The notes below the pieces were generated by a model. It was not told where the DNA came from. It did not search any database and was given only the letters and a program-made list of their open reading frames with translations. A stretch of DNA of 64,000 bases from Lysobacter sp. GX 14042 (GTDB lineage Bacteria; Pseudomonadota; Gammaproteobacteria; Xanthomonadales; Xanthomonadaceae): NCBI RefSeq assembly GCF_021390425.1, contig NZ_JAJUWY010000007.1, positions 94,881 to 158,880 of the forward strand, in the 5' to 3' direction. Within the stretch, counting starts at the first letter, position 1. Each line of letters opens with the position of its first letter. This document shows positions 51,446 through 61,221 of the stretch, in pieces. The translations under genes were made by a program, and so were the position numbers.

Positions 51446-54055
51446 TCATCCACGGGCCGTGCCTTCCACGAAATCCTGCGCGAACCGCTGCAGGATGCCG
51501 CCGGCGGAATAGACCGACAGTTCCTCGGCGGTATCCAGCCGGCAGGTCACCGGGACTTCCAGGCGCTCGCCGTCGCGGCGGTGGATCACCAGCGTCAGGG
51601 TCGCGCCGGGGGCCGGCTCGCCGAGCACGTCGAAGCTCTCGCTGCCGTCGATGCCCAGGGTCCGGCGGGTGATGCCGGTTTCGAACTGCAGTGGCAGCAC
51701 GCCCATGCCGACCAGGTTGGTGCGGTGGATGCGTTCGAAGCCTTCGGCGACGATCGCCTCCACGCCGGCCAGGCGCACGCCCTTGGCGGCCCAGTCGCGC
51801 GAGCTGCCCTGGCCGTAGTCGGCGCCGGCGATGATGATCAGCGGCTGGCGGCGCTGCATGTAGGTCTCGATCGCGTCCCACATGCGCATGACCTCGCCCT
51901 CCGGCTCCAGCCGGGTGAGCGAGCCCTGCTTCACCTCGTCGTCGACCACCGCCATCTCGTTGACCAGCTTCGGGTTGGCGAAGGTCGCGCGCTGCGCGGT
52001 GAGGTGGTCGCCGCGGTGGGTGGCGTAGGAGTTGAAGTCCTCCTCGGGCACGTCCATCGAGGCCAGGTACTCGCCGGCGGCGCTGGAGGCCATGATCGCG
52101 TTGGACGGCGAGATGTGGTCGGTGGTGATGTTGTCGCCCAGCACCGCCAGCGGGCGCATGCCGGTGAGCGCGGGCTGGCCGGCCAGCGCACCCTCCCAGT
52201 AGGGCGGGCGGCGGATGTAGGTGCTCGTCGGGCGCCAGTCGTACAGCGGGTCGACCTTCGGCCCGCGCAGTCCGGCCGGGAGGAACATCGGCTCGTAGAC
52301 CTGGCGGAAGTGCTCGGGCTTCACGTGCGCGGCGACCATCGCGTCGATCTCCCCGTCGTCCGGCCACAGGTCCCTGAGGGTCACCTCGTTGCCCTCGGCG
52401 TCGACCCCCAGCACGTCCTTCTCGATGTCGAAGCGCACGGTGCCGGCGATCGCATAGGCGATCACCAGCGGCGGCGAGGCCAGGAAGGCCTGCTTGGCGT
52501 AGGGATGGATGCGGCCGTCGAAGTTGCGGTTGCCGCTGAGCACCGCGACCGCGTACAGGTCGCGGTCGATGACCTCCTGCTGGATGGCCGGGTCGAGCGC
52601 GCCGCTCATGCCGTTGCAGGTGGTGCAGGCGAAACCGACGATGCCGAAGCCGAGCTTTTCCAGCTCGTCCAGCAGCCCGGCGTCCTGCAGGTACAGCTCG
52701 ACCGCCCTGGAGCCCGGTGCCAGCGAGGACTTCACCCACGGCTTGCGCATCAGCCCGCGGGCGTTGGCGTTGCGCGCCATCAGTCCGGCGGCGATCACGT
52801 TGCGCGGGTTGGAGGTGTTGGTGCAGCTGGTGATGGCGGCGATGATCACCGCGCCATCGGGCATCAGGCCCTCGGCTTCCTGGGCGCGCGCGGCGGCGAG
52901 GTCGCCGGCGATCCCGCGCTCGGCCAGGTCGGCGGTGCCGACCCGGCGATGCGGGTTGGAGGGGCCGGCCATGTTGCGGCCCACCGAGGACAGGTCGAAG
53001 TGCAGGGTGCGCTCGTACTCGGCCGTGGCCAGTGCATCGGCCCACAGGCCGGTGTGCTTCGCGTAGGTCTCCACCAGCGCGATCTGCCCTTCCTCGCGGC
53101 CGGTCAGGCGCAGGTAGTCCAGGGTGTTGTCGTCGATGAAGAACATCGCTGCGGTGGCGCCGTACTCCGGGGCCATGTTGGAGATGGTGGCGCGGTCGCC
53201 GAGGGTCAGCGCCGCTGCGCCGGGGCCGCGGAATTCCAGGTAGGCGCCGACCACCCGCTGCTGGCGCAGGAACTCGGTCAGTGCCAGCACGATGTCGGTC
53301 GCGGTGATGCCCGGTTGCGGCCTGCCGGACAGCTCGACGGCGACGATGTCGGGCAGGCGCATCCACGAGGCGCGGCCCAGCATCACGCTCTCGGCTTCCA
53401 GCCCGCCCACGCCGATGGCGATCACGCCCAGCGCGTCCACGTGCGGGGTGTGGCTGTCGGTGCCCACGCAGGTATCGGGGAAGGCCACCCCGCCGTCGAC
53501 GTAGACCACCGGCGACATCTTCTCCAGGTTGATCTGGTGCATGATCCCGTTGCCCGGCGGGATCACCTCGACGTTCTCGAAGGCCTTCGCGGTCCAGTTG
53601 ATGAAGTCGAAGCGGTCGGCGTTGCGGCGCTCCTCGACCTCGCGGTTGCGGTTGAACGCCGCCGGGTCCGAGCCGTCGTACTCCACCGCCAGCGAGTGGT
53701 CGACGATCAGCTGCACCGGGACCACCGGGTTGACCCTCGCCGGGTCGCCGCCCTGTTCGGCGATGGCATCGCGCAGGCCGGCCAGGTCGACCAGCGCGGT
53801 CTGGCCGAGGATGTCGTGGCAGACCACCCGCGCCGGGAACCACGGGAAGTCCAGGTCGCGGCGACGCTCGACCAGCTGGCCCAGGTAGGCCTCGACCATC
53901 GACGGCTCGGCGCGGCGAACGATGTTCTCGGCATGCACCCGCGCGGTGTAGGGCAGGCGGTCCCAGGCGCCGGGTTGCAGGCGGTCGACCGCCTCGCGGG
54001 CATCGAAGTAGTCGAGCGGGGTGCCGGGGAGCGGCTTGCGGTACTGGCTGTTCAT
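51446..54055 (-). CDS. acnD: 2-methylcitrate dehydratase, iron-sulfur-dependent
   Basis: An 869-residue aconitase-superfamily enzyme. The [4Fe-4S] ligands are in DTCVGTDSHTPH and ACTTCNGMSG; the swivel domain carries DYGQGSSRDWAAKGVRLAGV. Length, together with the nearby PrpF partner, favours AcnD (2-methylcitrate to 2-methylaconitate) over AcnA; AcnD can also act as an aconitase. It is the first of a presumed acnD-ligT-prpF transcript. Confidence 0.92.
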   Translation of the reverse strand: MNSQYRKPLPGTPLDYFDAREAVDRLQPGAWDRLPYTARVHAENIVRRAEPSMVEAYLGQLVERRRDLDFPWFPARVVCHDILGQTALVDLAGLRDAIAEQGGDPARVNPVVPVQLIVDHSLAVEYDGSDPAAFNRNREVEERRNADRFDFINWTAKAFENVEVIPPGNGIMHQINLEKMSPVVYVDGGVAFPDTCVGTDSHTPHVDALGVIAIGVGGLEAESVMLGRASWMRLPDIVAVELSGRPQPGITATDIVLALTEFLRQQRVVGAYLEFRGPGAAALTLGDRATISNMAPEYGATAAMFFIDDNTLDYLRLTGREEGQIALVETYAKHTGLWADALATAEYERTLHFDLSSVGRNMAGPSNPHRRVGTADLAERGIAGDLAAARAQEAEGLMPDGAVIIAAITSCTNTSNPRNVIAAGLMARNANARGLMRKPWVKSSLAPGSRAVELYLQDAGLLDELEKLGFGIVGFACTTCNGMSGALDPAIQQEVIDRDLYAVAVLSGNRNFDGRIHPYAKQAFLASPPLVIAYAIAGTVRFDIEKDVLGVDAEGNEVTLRDLWPDDGEIDAMVAAHVKPEHFRQVYEPMFLPAGLRGPKVDPLYDWRPTSTYIRRPPYWEGALAGQPALTGMRPLAVLGDNITTDHISPSNAIMASSAAGEYLASMDVPEEDFNSYATHRGDHLTAQRATFANPKLVNEMAVVDDEVKQGSLTRLEPEGEVMRMWDAIETYMQRRQPLIIIAGADYGQGSSRDWAAKGVRLAGVEAIVAEGFERIHRTNLVGMGVLPLQFETGITRRTLGIDGSESFDVLGEPAPGATLTLVIHRRDGERLEVPVTCRLDTAEELSVYSAGGILQRFAQDFVEGTARG

Positions 54056-54109
54056 GGCGGACCTGGACGCGTTGCGGGTGGACCCCGCGGGCGCCGGGCG
54101 CGCCGCGGA

Positions 54110-55108
54110 TCAGCCGGCCATTCTACCGGCTGGCGTCGCGGCGGCCGCCCGGTGCCAGCGCCAGGCACTGGCGAGGATTGGTTCCAGCTCCGGATGGGCC
54201 GGGGTCCAGCCCAGGTCGCGCCGCCCCCGTTCGCTGGAGGCGACCAGCACCGAGGGGTCCCCCGGCCGCCGCGCCTCCACCGTGTGCGCGATCCGCTGCC
54301 CGCACACCCGCTCCGCCGCGGCGATCACCTCGCGCACGGAGAACCCGGCGCCATTCCCGAGGTTGAAGGCGTGGGCGCCCGGGTGGTCCTCCATGTAGTC
54401 CAGCGCCAGGCGGTGCGCCTGCGCCAGGTCGTCGACGTGCACGTAGTCGCGGATGCAGGTGCCGTCAGGGGTCGGGTAATCGTCGCCGAACACCCGCAAC
54501 GCCGGCCCCAGGCCGAGGGCGGCGCGCAGCACGTTCGGGATCAGGTGGGTCTCCGGCTCGTGGCACTCGCCCACAGTGCCGTCGGGCGCTGCGCCAGCGG
54601 CATTGAAGTAGCGCAGCGCCACCGAACGCAGGCCGCAGGCGCCCGCCGCGTCAGCCAGGATGCGCTCGACCATCAGCTTGCTGGCGCCATAGGGATTGAT
54701 CGGCTGCCGCGGGTGGTCCTCGTCGATCCGTGCCGCCACTGGCTGGCCGAACACCGCCGCGGTCGACGAGAACACCAGACGCTCCACGCCGTGGCGCTGC
54801 ATCGCCTGCAGCAGGTTGAGGGTGCCGGCCACGTTGTTGGCGTAATAGTCGTAAGGCTGGTGCACCGACTCGCCGACCAGCGAACGCGCGCAGAAATGCA
54901 TCACCGCATCGAAGCGCCGTCCGTGGAACGCTGCCTCGAGCGCCCGCGCATCGAGCACATCGGCGACCACCAGCTCGCCCCAGCGAACCGCCTCGCGGTG
55001 CCCGGTCGAGAGGTTGTCGAGCACCGTCACCTTGTCGCCGCCGAGCGCCAGTTGCCGGGCCATGTGGCTGCCGATGTAGCCGGCGCCGCCGCAGACGAGC
55101 ACGTGCAT
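54110..55108 (-). CDS. galE: UDP-glucose 4-epimerase
   Basis: A 332-residue extended SDR. The NAD-binding GGAGYIGSH (7-15), the catalytic Tyr-x3-Lys (PYGASK) and Ser/Thr in VFSSTAAVFG, and the C-terminal RRPGDPSVLVAS are those of GalE. It interconverts UDP-glucose and UDP-galactose, the substrate of the UDP-galactopyranose mutase encoded across the gap. I chose the ATG at 55108, with GGAGG 7 bases ahead. The divergent gap to the glycosyltransferase (55109-55283) holds both promoters. Confidence 0.95.
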   Translation of the reverse strand: MHVLVCGGAGYIGSHMARQLALGGDKVTVLDNLSTGHREAVRWGELVVADVLDARALEAAFHGRRFDAVMHFCARSLVGESVHQPYDYYANNVAGTLNLLQAMQRHGVERLVFSSTAAVFGQPVAARIDEDHPRQPINPYGASKLMVERILADAAGACGLRSVALRYFNAAGAAPDGTVGECHEPETHLIPNVLRAALGLGPALRVFGDDYPTPDGTCIRDYVHVDDLAQAHRLALDYMEDHPGAHAFNLGNGAGFSVREVIAAAERVCGQRIAHTVEARRPGDPSVLVASSERGRRDLGWTPAHPELEPILASAWRWHRAAAATPAGRMAG

Positions 55109-55283
55109 CACCACTCCTCCATGGCGGACCGGGGCCGCCCGTGGAGCGACGTTCATGCCGTCGTGGTGCAGCCGGGGTGATATCCGGCCATCGCCTTGTT
55201 CATCGGACTGAACGAAGGCTGAGCACTTCTTCACCTTGTCGGAAGGTCGCGACCGGGAACACTCGAGGCCCGTGACGAGTTGG

Positions 55284-56585
55284 ATGGCCGAGATGGCAGG
55301 TGCAATGGAAGGGCCGCGTGTACGCGTGCAGGGCAGGCTGGACTCCTCGGCAGGCGCAGGCCTGCATGCCCCCGCGGGACGCGGAGGAGGCGCCGCGCGG
55401 CGTTCCCGGGTGCCCGGGCCGGCCCCCGGGGGTGCGGAACTCCGCTTTCCCCTCATCGTGCACTGCCACCTGCGCTGGGATTTCGTCTGGCAGCGGCCGC
55501 AGCAGATCTTCTCGCGGCTGGCGGCCGACCACCCGGTGCTGTTCGTCGAGGACCCGGTCGCCGGCGATGGCGAACCGCAGCTGGAGTTGTCGGAGCCGTT
55601 CGCCAACGTGGTGCGGATGGTCCCGCGCCTGCCGCACGGCGCCCCGGCGGATGTCGACGACCAGTGGCGCCTGCTGCTCCCGCTGATGGAGCAGGCGCTG
55701 CAAAACCACCCCCTGCTCGCCGGCAGGTTCCACGCCCCGGTGCAGTGGTTCTACTCGCCCATGAGCGCCCCGGTGCTGCTCGGCCGCTTCGGCGCCCGCG
55801 GCACGGTGTACGACTGCATGGACGAGTTGGCCAACTTCCGCTTCGCTCCCTCCGACATCACCGACCGCGAGCGCTTCCTGCTCTCGCGCGCCGACGTGGT
55901 GTTCACCGGTGGCTACCAGCTCTACGAGTCCAAGTCGCGCCACCACCCGACCGTGCACTTCCATGGCTGCGGGGTGGACGTGGGCCATTTCGGCCGCGCG
56001 CGCCTGGCCTCGACGGTGGTGCCGGCGCGGGTGGCGGAACTGCCCGGGCCGGTGTTCGGCTATGTCGGGGTGGTGGACGAGCGGCTCGACTACCCGCTGG
56101 TCGAGGCCCTGGCGCGGGAGTTCCCCGACGCCTCGGTGGTGATGGCCGGGCCGCTGGCCAAGGTCGAGCAGGCGGACCTGCCGGACCTGCCCAACCTCCA
56201 TTGGCTGGGCCAGCAGTCCTACGAGTCACTGCCGGCGCTGGTGAAGGGCTTCGATGTCTGCCTGATGCCGTTCGCGCTCAACGACGCCACCCGCTACATC
56301 AACCCGACCAAGACCCTGGAGTACATGGCCGCCGGCAAGCCGGTGGTGTCCACCGCGGTGGCCGACGTGGTGCGCAACTTCACCCCGGTGGTGGAGGTGG
56401 CGCGGACCACCGGCGAGTTCCTGGACGCGGTGGCGCACGCCGCGCGCGAGCCCGACCCGGCGCTGCTGCGCGAAGGCATCGCGCGGGCCATGGAGGCGTC
56501 CTGGGAATCCACCGTCGCGACGATGCGCGGCGAGCTGCTCGACGCGGTGCTGCCGGTCCGCGCCGCGCAGGCGGGTGCGCTGTGA
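55284..56585 (+). CDS. Glycosyltransferase (GT4-like)
   Basis: About 433 residues. After a variable N-terminus comes PLIVHCHLRWDFVWQRPQQIF, typical of bacterial GT-B transferases that act next to Glf. GYVGVVDERLDYPLVEALA, LPALVKGFDVCLMPFALN and the C-terminal NPTKTLEYMAAGKPVVST (nucleotide-sugar region) support GT4-like membership. The start is uncertain: ATG 55284, ATG 55305 or a TTG at 55236. It overlaps glf by 4 bases. Probable role: adding a galactofuranose or related residue to a surface glycan (inference). Confidence 0.85.
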   Translation: MAEMAGAMEGPRVRVQGRLDSSAGAGLHAPAGRGGGAARRSRVPGPAPGGAELRFPLIVHCHLRWDFVWQRPQQIFSRLAADHPVLFVEDPVAGDGEPQLELSEPFANVVRMVPRLPHGAPADVDDQWRLLLPLMEQALQNHPLLAGRFHAPVQWFYSPMSAPVLLGRFGARGTVYDCMDELANFRFAPSDITDRERFLLSRADVVFTGGYQLYESKSRHHPTVHFHGCGVDVGHFGRARLASTVVPARVAELPGPVFGYVGVVDERLDYPLVEALAREFPDASVVMAGPLAKVEQADLPDLPNLHWLGQQSYESLPALVKGFDVCLMPFALNDATRYINPTKTLEYMAAGKPVVSTAVADVVRNFTPVVEVARTTGEFLDAVAHAAREPDPALLREGIARAMEASWESTVATMRGELLDAVLPVRAAQAGAL

Positions 56586-57742
56586 AGACCGACGTACTGG
56601 TGGTCGGTGCCGGGTTCTCCGGCGCGGTGGTGGCAAGACAGCTGGCCGCCCAGGGATTGCAGGTGCTGGTGATCGACAAGCGCACCCACATCGGCGGCAA
56701 CGCCCACGACCGCACCGACGCCCACGGCGTGCTGGTGCACCCGTACGGGCCGCACATCTTCCACACCAACAGCCTGCGGATCTTCGACTTCCTGTCGCAG
56801 TTCACCGCCTGGCGGCCGTACGAACACCGGGTGCTGGCCAGCGTGGACGGCCAGCTGGTGCCGCTGCCGATCAACATCGACACCGTCAACCGGCTGTACG
56901 GCCTGGACCTCGACGAGACCACGATCCAGGACTTCTTCGACCGGGTACGCGAGCCCCGCGACCCGGTCGCCACCAGCGAGGACGTGGTGGTCAATGCGGT
57001 CGGGCGGGACCTCTACGAGACGTTCTTCCGCAACTACACCCGCAAGCAGTGGGGGCTGGATCCGTCGGAACTTTCGGCATCGGTGGCGGCCCGGGTGCCC
57101 GCGCGCACCAACCACGACGACCGCTACTTCACCGACCGCTACCAGTACATGCCGCGCGACGGGTACACCGCGCTGTTCGAGCGGATGCTCTCGCACCCGA
57201 ACATCCGGGTGGAGGTCGGCATGGACTTCTTCCGCCACCGCGGGCGGTTGAAGGCCCGGCACATCGCCTACACCGGCCCGGTGGACGCCTTCTTCGACCA
57301 TTGCCACGGCAGGCTGCCGTACCGCTCGCTGCGCTTCGAGCACGAACACCTGCCCGACACCCCGCGGTTCCAGCCGGTCGGCGCGGTGAACTACCCCAAC
57401 GAACACGCGTTCACCCGCATCACCGAGTTCCGGCACATCACCGGCCAGGCACATTCCGGGACTTCGATCGTGCGCGAGTACCCGCAGGACGAGGGCGACC
57501 CGTACTACCCCGTCCCGCGCCCGGAGAACGAGCGGCTGTTCAAGCGCTACGACGCGCTGGCCCGCCAGGAGCACGATGCGACCTTCGTCGGCCGCCTGGC
57601 GCAGTACCGCTACTACAACATGGACCAGTGCGTCGGCGCGGCGCTGAAGGCAGCCGAATACGTGCTGGCCGCGCTCGGCCGGGATGCCATGGACACGGCG
57701 CCGGACGCGCCGGTCCAGCCCGCCGCCGCATCGGGAATGTAG
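56582..57742 (+). CDS. glf: UDP-galactopyranose mutase
   Basis: A 386-residue FAD enzyme that converts UDP-galactopyranose to UDP-galactofuranose. The dinucleotide motif VVGAGFSGAVVA, GGNAHDRTDAHGVLVHPYGPHIFHT, FFRNYTRKQWG, YQYMPRDGYTALF and the C-terminal LAQYRYYNMDQCVGAAL are hallmarks. The start is a GTG overlapping the previous stop. With galE opposite, it supplies galactofuranose donors for a surface polysaccharide or glycolipid. Confidence 0.96.
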   Translation: MKTDVLVVGAGFSGAVVARQLAAQGLQVLVIDKRTHIGGNAHDRTDAHGVLVHPYGPHIFHTNSLRIFDFLSQFTAWRPYEHRVLASVDGQLVPLPINIDTVNRLYGLDLDETTIQDFFDRVREPRDPVATSEDVVVNAVGRDLYETFFRNYTRKQWGLDPSELSASVAARVPARTNHDDRYFTDRYQYMPRDGYTALFERMLSHPNIRVEVGMDFFRHRGRLKARHIAYTGPVDAFFDHCHGRLPYRSLRFEHEHLPDTPRFQPVGAVNYPNEHAFTRITEFRHITGQAHSGTSIVREYPQDEGDPYYPVPRPENERLFKRYDALARQEHDATFVGRLAQYRYYNMDQCVGAALKAAEYVLAALGRDAMDTAPDAPVQPAAASGM

Positions 57743-59968
57743 ATGGAGCGTGGCCCTGCCACCCGCTCCGGGACCGGTGCGCCGGTCCCGGAGCTGTGGG
57801 GCGGCGTGGAATGCACCATCAACCGGGTGGGCGAGGATTACTTCAGCCAGCTCGAGCGCAGCGGGCACCTGCAGCGCATAACGGATCTCGATGCCATCGC
57901 CGGGCTTGGCATCCGCGCGGTGCGCCAGCCGGTGCTCTGGGAACAGGTGGCGCCCGATGGCCTGCCGCGGGCCGGCTGGGACTGGGTCGATCAGCGACTG
58001 CTGCGGCTGCGCGAACTGGCCCTGGAGCCAATCGTCGGCCTGGTCCATCACGGCAGCGGCCCGCGCGACACCAGCCTGGTGGCGCCGTGTTTCCCCGAAA
58101 AACTGGCGGCCTATGCCGGCGCGGTGGCCGCGCGCCACCCGTGGGTGCGGTACTACACGCCGGTCAACGAACCCTTGACCACCGCGCGCTTCAGCGGCCT
58201 GTACGGGCACTGGTATCCGCACGGGCGCGACGGGCCGACCTTCTGGCGCGCGCTGTACACCCAGTGCCGCGCCACGGTGCTCGCGATGCGGGCGATCCGG
58301 CGCAGCCAGCCCGCGGCGCGCCTGGTGCAGACCGACGACCTGGGGCGCACATGGTCGACGCCGCGGCTGGCCTACCAGGCGGACTTCAACAACCACCTGC
58401 GCTGGCTTTCCTGGGACCTGCTGTGCGGACGGGTGGACCGGTCCCATGCACTGTGGGGCTGGCTGGTGGACTGCTGCGGCGCGGACCCGGACGAGGTCCT
58501 CTGGTTCACGGGCAACCCCTGTCCGCCCGACATCGTCGGGATCAACCATTACGTCACCAGCGAGCGTTTCATCGACGAGCGCCTGGAGCGCTACCCGGCT
58601 TCCAGCCACGGCGGCAACGGACGCGAGCGCTATGCCGATGTCGAGGCGGTGCGGGCCCTGGCTTCGCCGACCGGCGGCATCGGCCCCCTGCTGCAGGAGG
58701 CGTGGGCGCGCTACCGCCTACCGCTGGCAATCACCGAGGTGCACCTGCACGCCCCGCGCGAGGACCAGTTGCGCTGGCTGGCGGAAACCTGGCTGGCGGC
58801 CTGCGCCGCGTTGCGCAGCGGGGTCGACCTGCGGGCGGTCACCGTCTGGGCCCTGCTGGGCAGCCATGACTGGCATTGCCTGCTCACCCGGTGCGATGGC
58901 CATTACGAGCCCGGTGCCTTCGAGGTGCGTGGCGGAACCCTGCGGCCGACAGCAGTGGCGCGGATGGCATCGCAGCTGGCCGCGGGACGACCGCCGGCGC
59001 ACCCGGTGCTGTCAGGCGCCGGCTGGTGGCGGCGCCCGGACCGGCTGCTGCATCCGCCCGTCGAGCTCCCGGTCGCTTGCCCGCCCCGGCCCGCAACCGG
59101 CGAACACCGCGCCCCCATCCTGATCACCGGCGCGACCGGCACCCTCGGCCGCGCGTTCGCACGCATCTGCGTCGAGCGCGGGCTCGACCACCGGCTGCTG
59201 CACCGCGGCGAGCTGGACATCGCCGACCCGGCCTCGGTGCGCGAGGCCCTGGCCCACCACCGGCCATGGGCGGTGGTGAACGCCGCCGGCTATGTCCGCG
59301 TGGACGAGGCCGAGAACGACCACGCCCGCTGCTTCCGCGAGAACACCGACGGCCCGGCCCACCTCGCCGCCGAATGCGCCCGCACCGGCACCGCGCTGGT
59401 GACCTTCTCCACCGACCTGGTGTTCGACGGCGCACACCGCGAGCCGTACCTGGAAGACGCCGCGGTGGCTCCGCTGAACGTGTACGGGCTGAGCAAAGCG
59501 CGCGCGGAGGAACTGGTCCTCGAGCGCCACCCCGGCGCACTGGTGGTGCGCACCAGCGCCTTCTTCGGCCCCTGGGACCGGCACAACTTCATCACCTGCG
59601 CGCTGCAGGCGCTGCGCGCCGGCGAGCCATTCCACGCCGCCAGCGACCTGACCATCTCGCCCACCTACGTCCCCGACCTGGTCCACGCCTGCCTGGACCT
59701 GCTGGTGGACGGCGAATCCGGCGTCTGGCACCTCACCAACGGCGATGCCATCACCTGGGCCGACCTCGCCCGGCGGGCGGCGAAGGTGGCGCGGACCGGC
59801 ACCGCCAGCCTGCGCCCGTGTCCGGTGGCGCACCTGCGGCTGGCCGCGCGGCGACCGGGCTACAGCGCATTGGGGAGCGGGCATGCCTTCGCGATGCCGA
59901 CGCTGGACGATGCGCTGGCGCGGTGCCTGGGGATGGGGGAGGGCGCCGCCGCACCGGCGCCTCATTGA
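57743..59968 (+). CDS. Fusion of a GH1-like glycosidase domain and an RmlD-like SDR domain
   Basis: A 741-residue protein beginning right after the glf stop. Residues ~15-430 resemble family 1 glycosidases: TPVNEPLTT holds the acid/base Glu, ITEVHLHA the nucleophile Glu, and GINHYVTSERF is family-like. After a Pro/Arg-rich linker, residues ~455-730 form an RmlD-like extended SDR with TGATGTLGRAFA, FSTDLVFDG and the catalytic Tyr-x3-Lys (NVYGLSK). The SDR half may reduce a nucleotide-linked keto sugar; the GH1-like half may bind or trim a glycan. I do not know a characterised protein with this layout. Confidence 0.85.
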   Translation: MERGPATRSGTGAPVPELWGGVECTINRVGEDYFSQLERSGHLQRITDLDAIAGLGIRAVRQPVLWEQVAPDGLPRAGWDWVDQRLLRLRELALEPIVGLVHHGSGPRDTSLVAPCFPEKLAAYAGAVAARHPWVRYYTPVNEPLTTARFSGLYGHWYPHGRDGPTFWRALYTQCRATVLAMRAIRRSQPAARLVQTDDLGRTWSTPRLAYQADFNNHLRWLSWDLLCGRVDRSHALWGWLVDCCGADPDEVLWFTGNPCPPDIVGINHYVTSERFIDERLERYPASSHGGNGRERYADVEAVRALASPTGGIGPLLQEAWARYRLPLAITEVHLHAPREDQLRWLAETWLAACAALRSGVDLRAVTVWALLGSHDWHCLLTRCDGHYEPGAFEVRGGTLRPTAVARMASQLAAGRPPAHPVLSGAGWWRRPDRLLHPPVELPVACPPRPATGEHRAPILITGATGTLGRAFARICVERGLDHRLLHRGELDIADPASVREALAHHRPWAVVNAAGYVRVDEAENDHARCFRENTDGPAHLAAECARTGTALVTFSTDLVFDGAHREPYLEDAAVAPLNVYGLSKARAEELVLERHPGALVVRTSAFFGPWDRHNFITCALQALRAGEPFHAASDLTISPTYVPDLVHACLDLLVDGESGVWHLTNGDAITWADLARRAAKVARTGTASLRPCPVAHLRLAARRPGYSALGSGHAFAMPTLDDALARCLGMGEGAAAPAPH

Positions 59969-60022
59969 AAAGTCCCGGCGCCTGAACGTGCGAGCCGGGG
60001 CGCTGCGGTGAATCGCGTCCAC

Positions 60023-60058
60023 TAACACGGCCCGGATACATAACACGGCCGTGATTCA
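60023..60058. repeat. Two-copy 18-base direct repeat, candidate operator
   Basis: TAACACGGCC starts at 60023 and again at 60041; the 18-base units agree at 15 of 18 positions. The second copy contains the palindrome CACGGCCGTG (60044-60053). It lies 27 bases before the first start codon of the two-gene module, where an autoregulator would bind. Confidence 0.55.
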
Positions 60059-60084
60059 TACCTTGGTCGTGGTAGCATCGGCCC

Positions 60085-61221
60085 ATGATTGCTCCTTCGC
60101 CTCGTGGAAGCGTTATGGCCGGCCCATTGAGAACCTTGATGGAGGCGCGCGGCTGGGCGGTCGATAGCGAAGCTGCAATAGAGCCGTTCCGCCCCGCCCT
60201 GATCGCCCGTAAAGGACCGTTGCGGTACGCCGTGGAACTGAAATCCGTGGTCGAGGGGCGCCCTGATCGCGTGCTCCCACTGCTGGCGCAAGCCATCCTC
60301 CAGGCGAGCCGCTATGCCGCCGAGCTCGACATGCGACCGCTGGCGGTGGTGCTGGTGGGGCGCGCCTCCGCCTCGCTGATGCAGAAGGTGGAGCGTTTCC
60401 AGCGCGACTATGCGCCGGATGTAGCCGTGGGCCTGATATCGGAAGCTGGCGGAAGCCTGTTCATCGGCCCGGGGCTTGAGAGCCTCAACCGGGAGCAACC
60501 GCGCGCGCGTGGAATCGGTAAACCGGTGCGGCCGCGCAAGGCCTCGAACCTCTTCTCCGACCTCAACCAATGGATACTCAAGGTACTGCTGGCGCCGGAG
60601 TTGCCGGAGCAACTGCTGAGCGCACCCAGGGGCGAGTACGCCACGGGGTCGGATCTTGCGGACGCAGCCGGGATTTCCGCCATGAGCGCGTCCCGGTTCG
60701 TGCGGCGGATGCAGGAAGAAGGCTTCCTGGATGGTTCGGGGCGGGCACTGCGCCTGGTGCGACGCGGGGAACTGTTCCGCCGCTGGCAGGCCGCGGCGCT
60801 GCGGTCCTCGCCCGAGCTGCGCATGGCCTACCTGATCCCCGCCGGCGGGGCGCGGCAGTTGCACAAAGCCGTCTCGAAACTGGAGGGCTGCGTAGGCCTG
60901 TTTGCCGCGGCGGACCTGCTGGGGCTGGGCCATGTGAGCGGGGCGGTACCGCAGGTGTACGTGCGCCGGCTGGTGCCACCGCAGGGAGCAGACTGGCCGG
61001 GGCTGGTACCGTCCGCGCCCGGCGAACCACCGCAGCTGATCCTCAAGCAGGCGAATGCGCCGGAATCACTGTTCCGCGGTGCGGTCCGGATTGGGGACGT
61101 AATGGTGGCCGACGTACTGCAGGTCTGGCTGGACGCGTCCGCACATCCATCCCGCGGCGCCGAGCAGGCGGACTTCCTGCGCCACGGCGTGCTTGCCGGT
61201 GTGTTGGGCGAGCAGGCATGA
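60085..61221 (+). CDS. Winged-helix protein with nuclease-like N-terminal domain (AbiEi-like partner)
   Basis: A 378-residue protein (368 if it starts at the ATG at 60115, which has a better GGAAG site). The N-terminal ~90 residues contain YAVELKSV within an alpha/beta setting that resembles PD-(D/E)xK folds. Residues ~185-225 form a winged helix (ATGSDLADAAGISAMSASRFVRRMQEEGFL). The C-terminal half contains LFAAADLLGLGHVSG and resembles AbiEi-type antitoxin/regulator segments. It overlaps the nucleotidyltransferase gene (ATGA). Role inferred: regulator or antitoxin of the pair. The family call is tentative. Confidence 0.65.
   Translation: MIAPSPRGSVMAGPLRTLMEARGWAVDSEAAIEPFRPALIARKGPLRYAVELKSVVEGRPDRVLPLLAQAILQASRYAAELDMRPLAVVLVGRASASLMQKVERFQRDYAPDVAVGLISEAGGSLFIGPGLESLNREQPRARGIGKPVRPRKASNLFSDLNQWILKVLLAPELPEQLLSAPRGEYATGSDLADAAGISAMSASRFVRRMQEEGFLDGSGRALRLVRRGELFRRWQAAALRSSPELRMAYLIPAGGARQLHKAVSKLEGCVGLFAAADLLGLGHVSGAVPQVYVRRLVPPQGADWPGLVPSAPGEPPQLILKQANAPESLFRGAVRIGDVMVADVLQVWLDASAHPSRGAEQADFLRHGVLAGVLGEQA

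Noticed and set aside
50811..53843. 1010-residue minus-strand frame covering the RNA ligase-like gene
   Set aside because: Only the last 207 residues are protein-like; the rest is an Arg/Gly/Ala-rich shadow of acnD in another frame.
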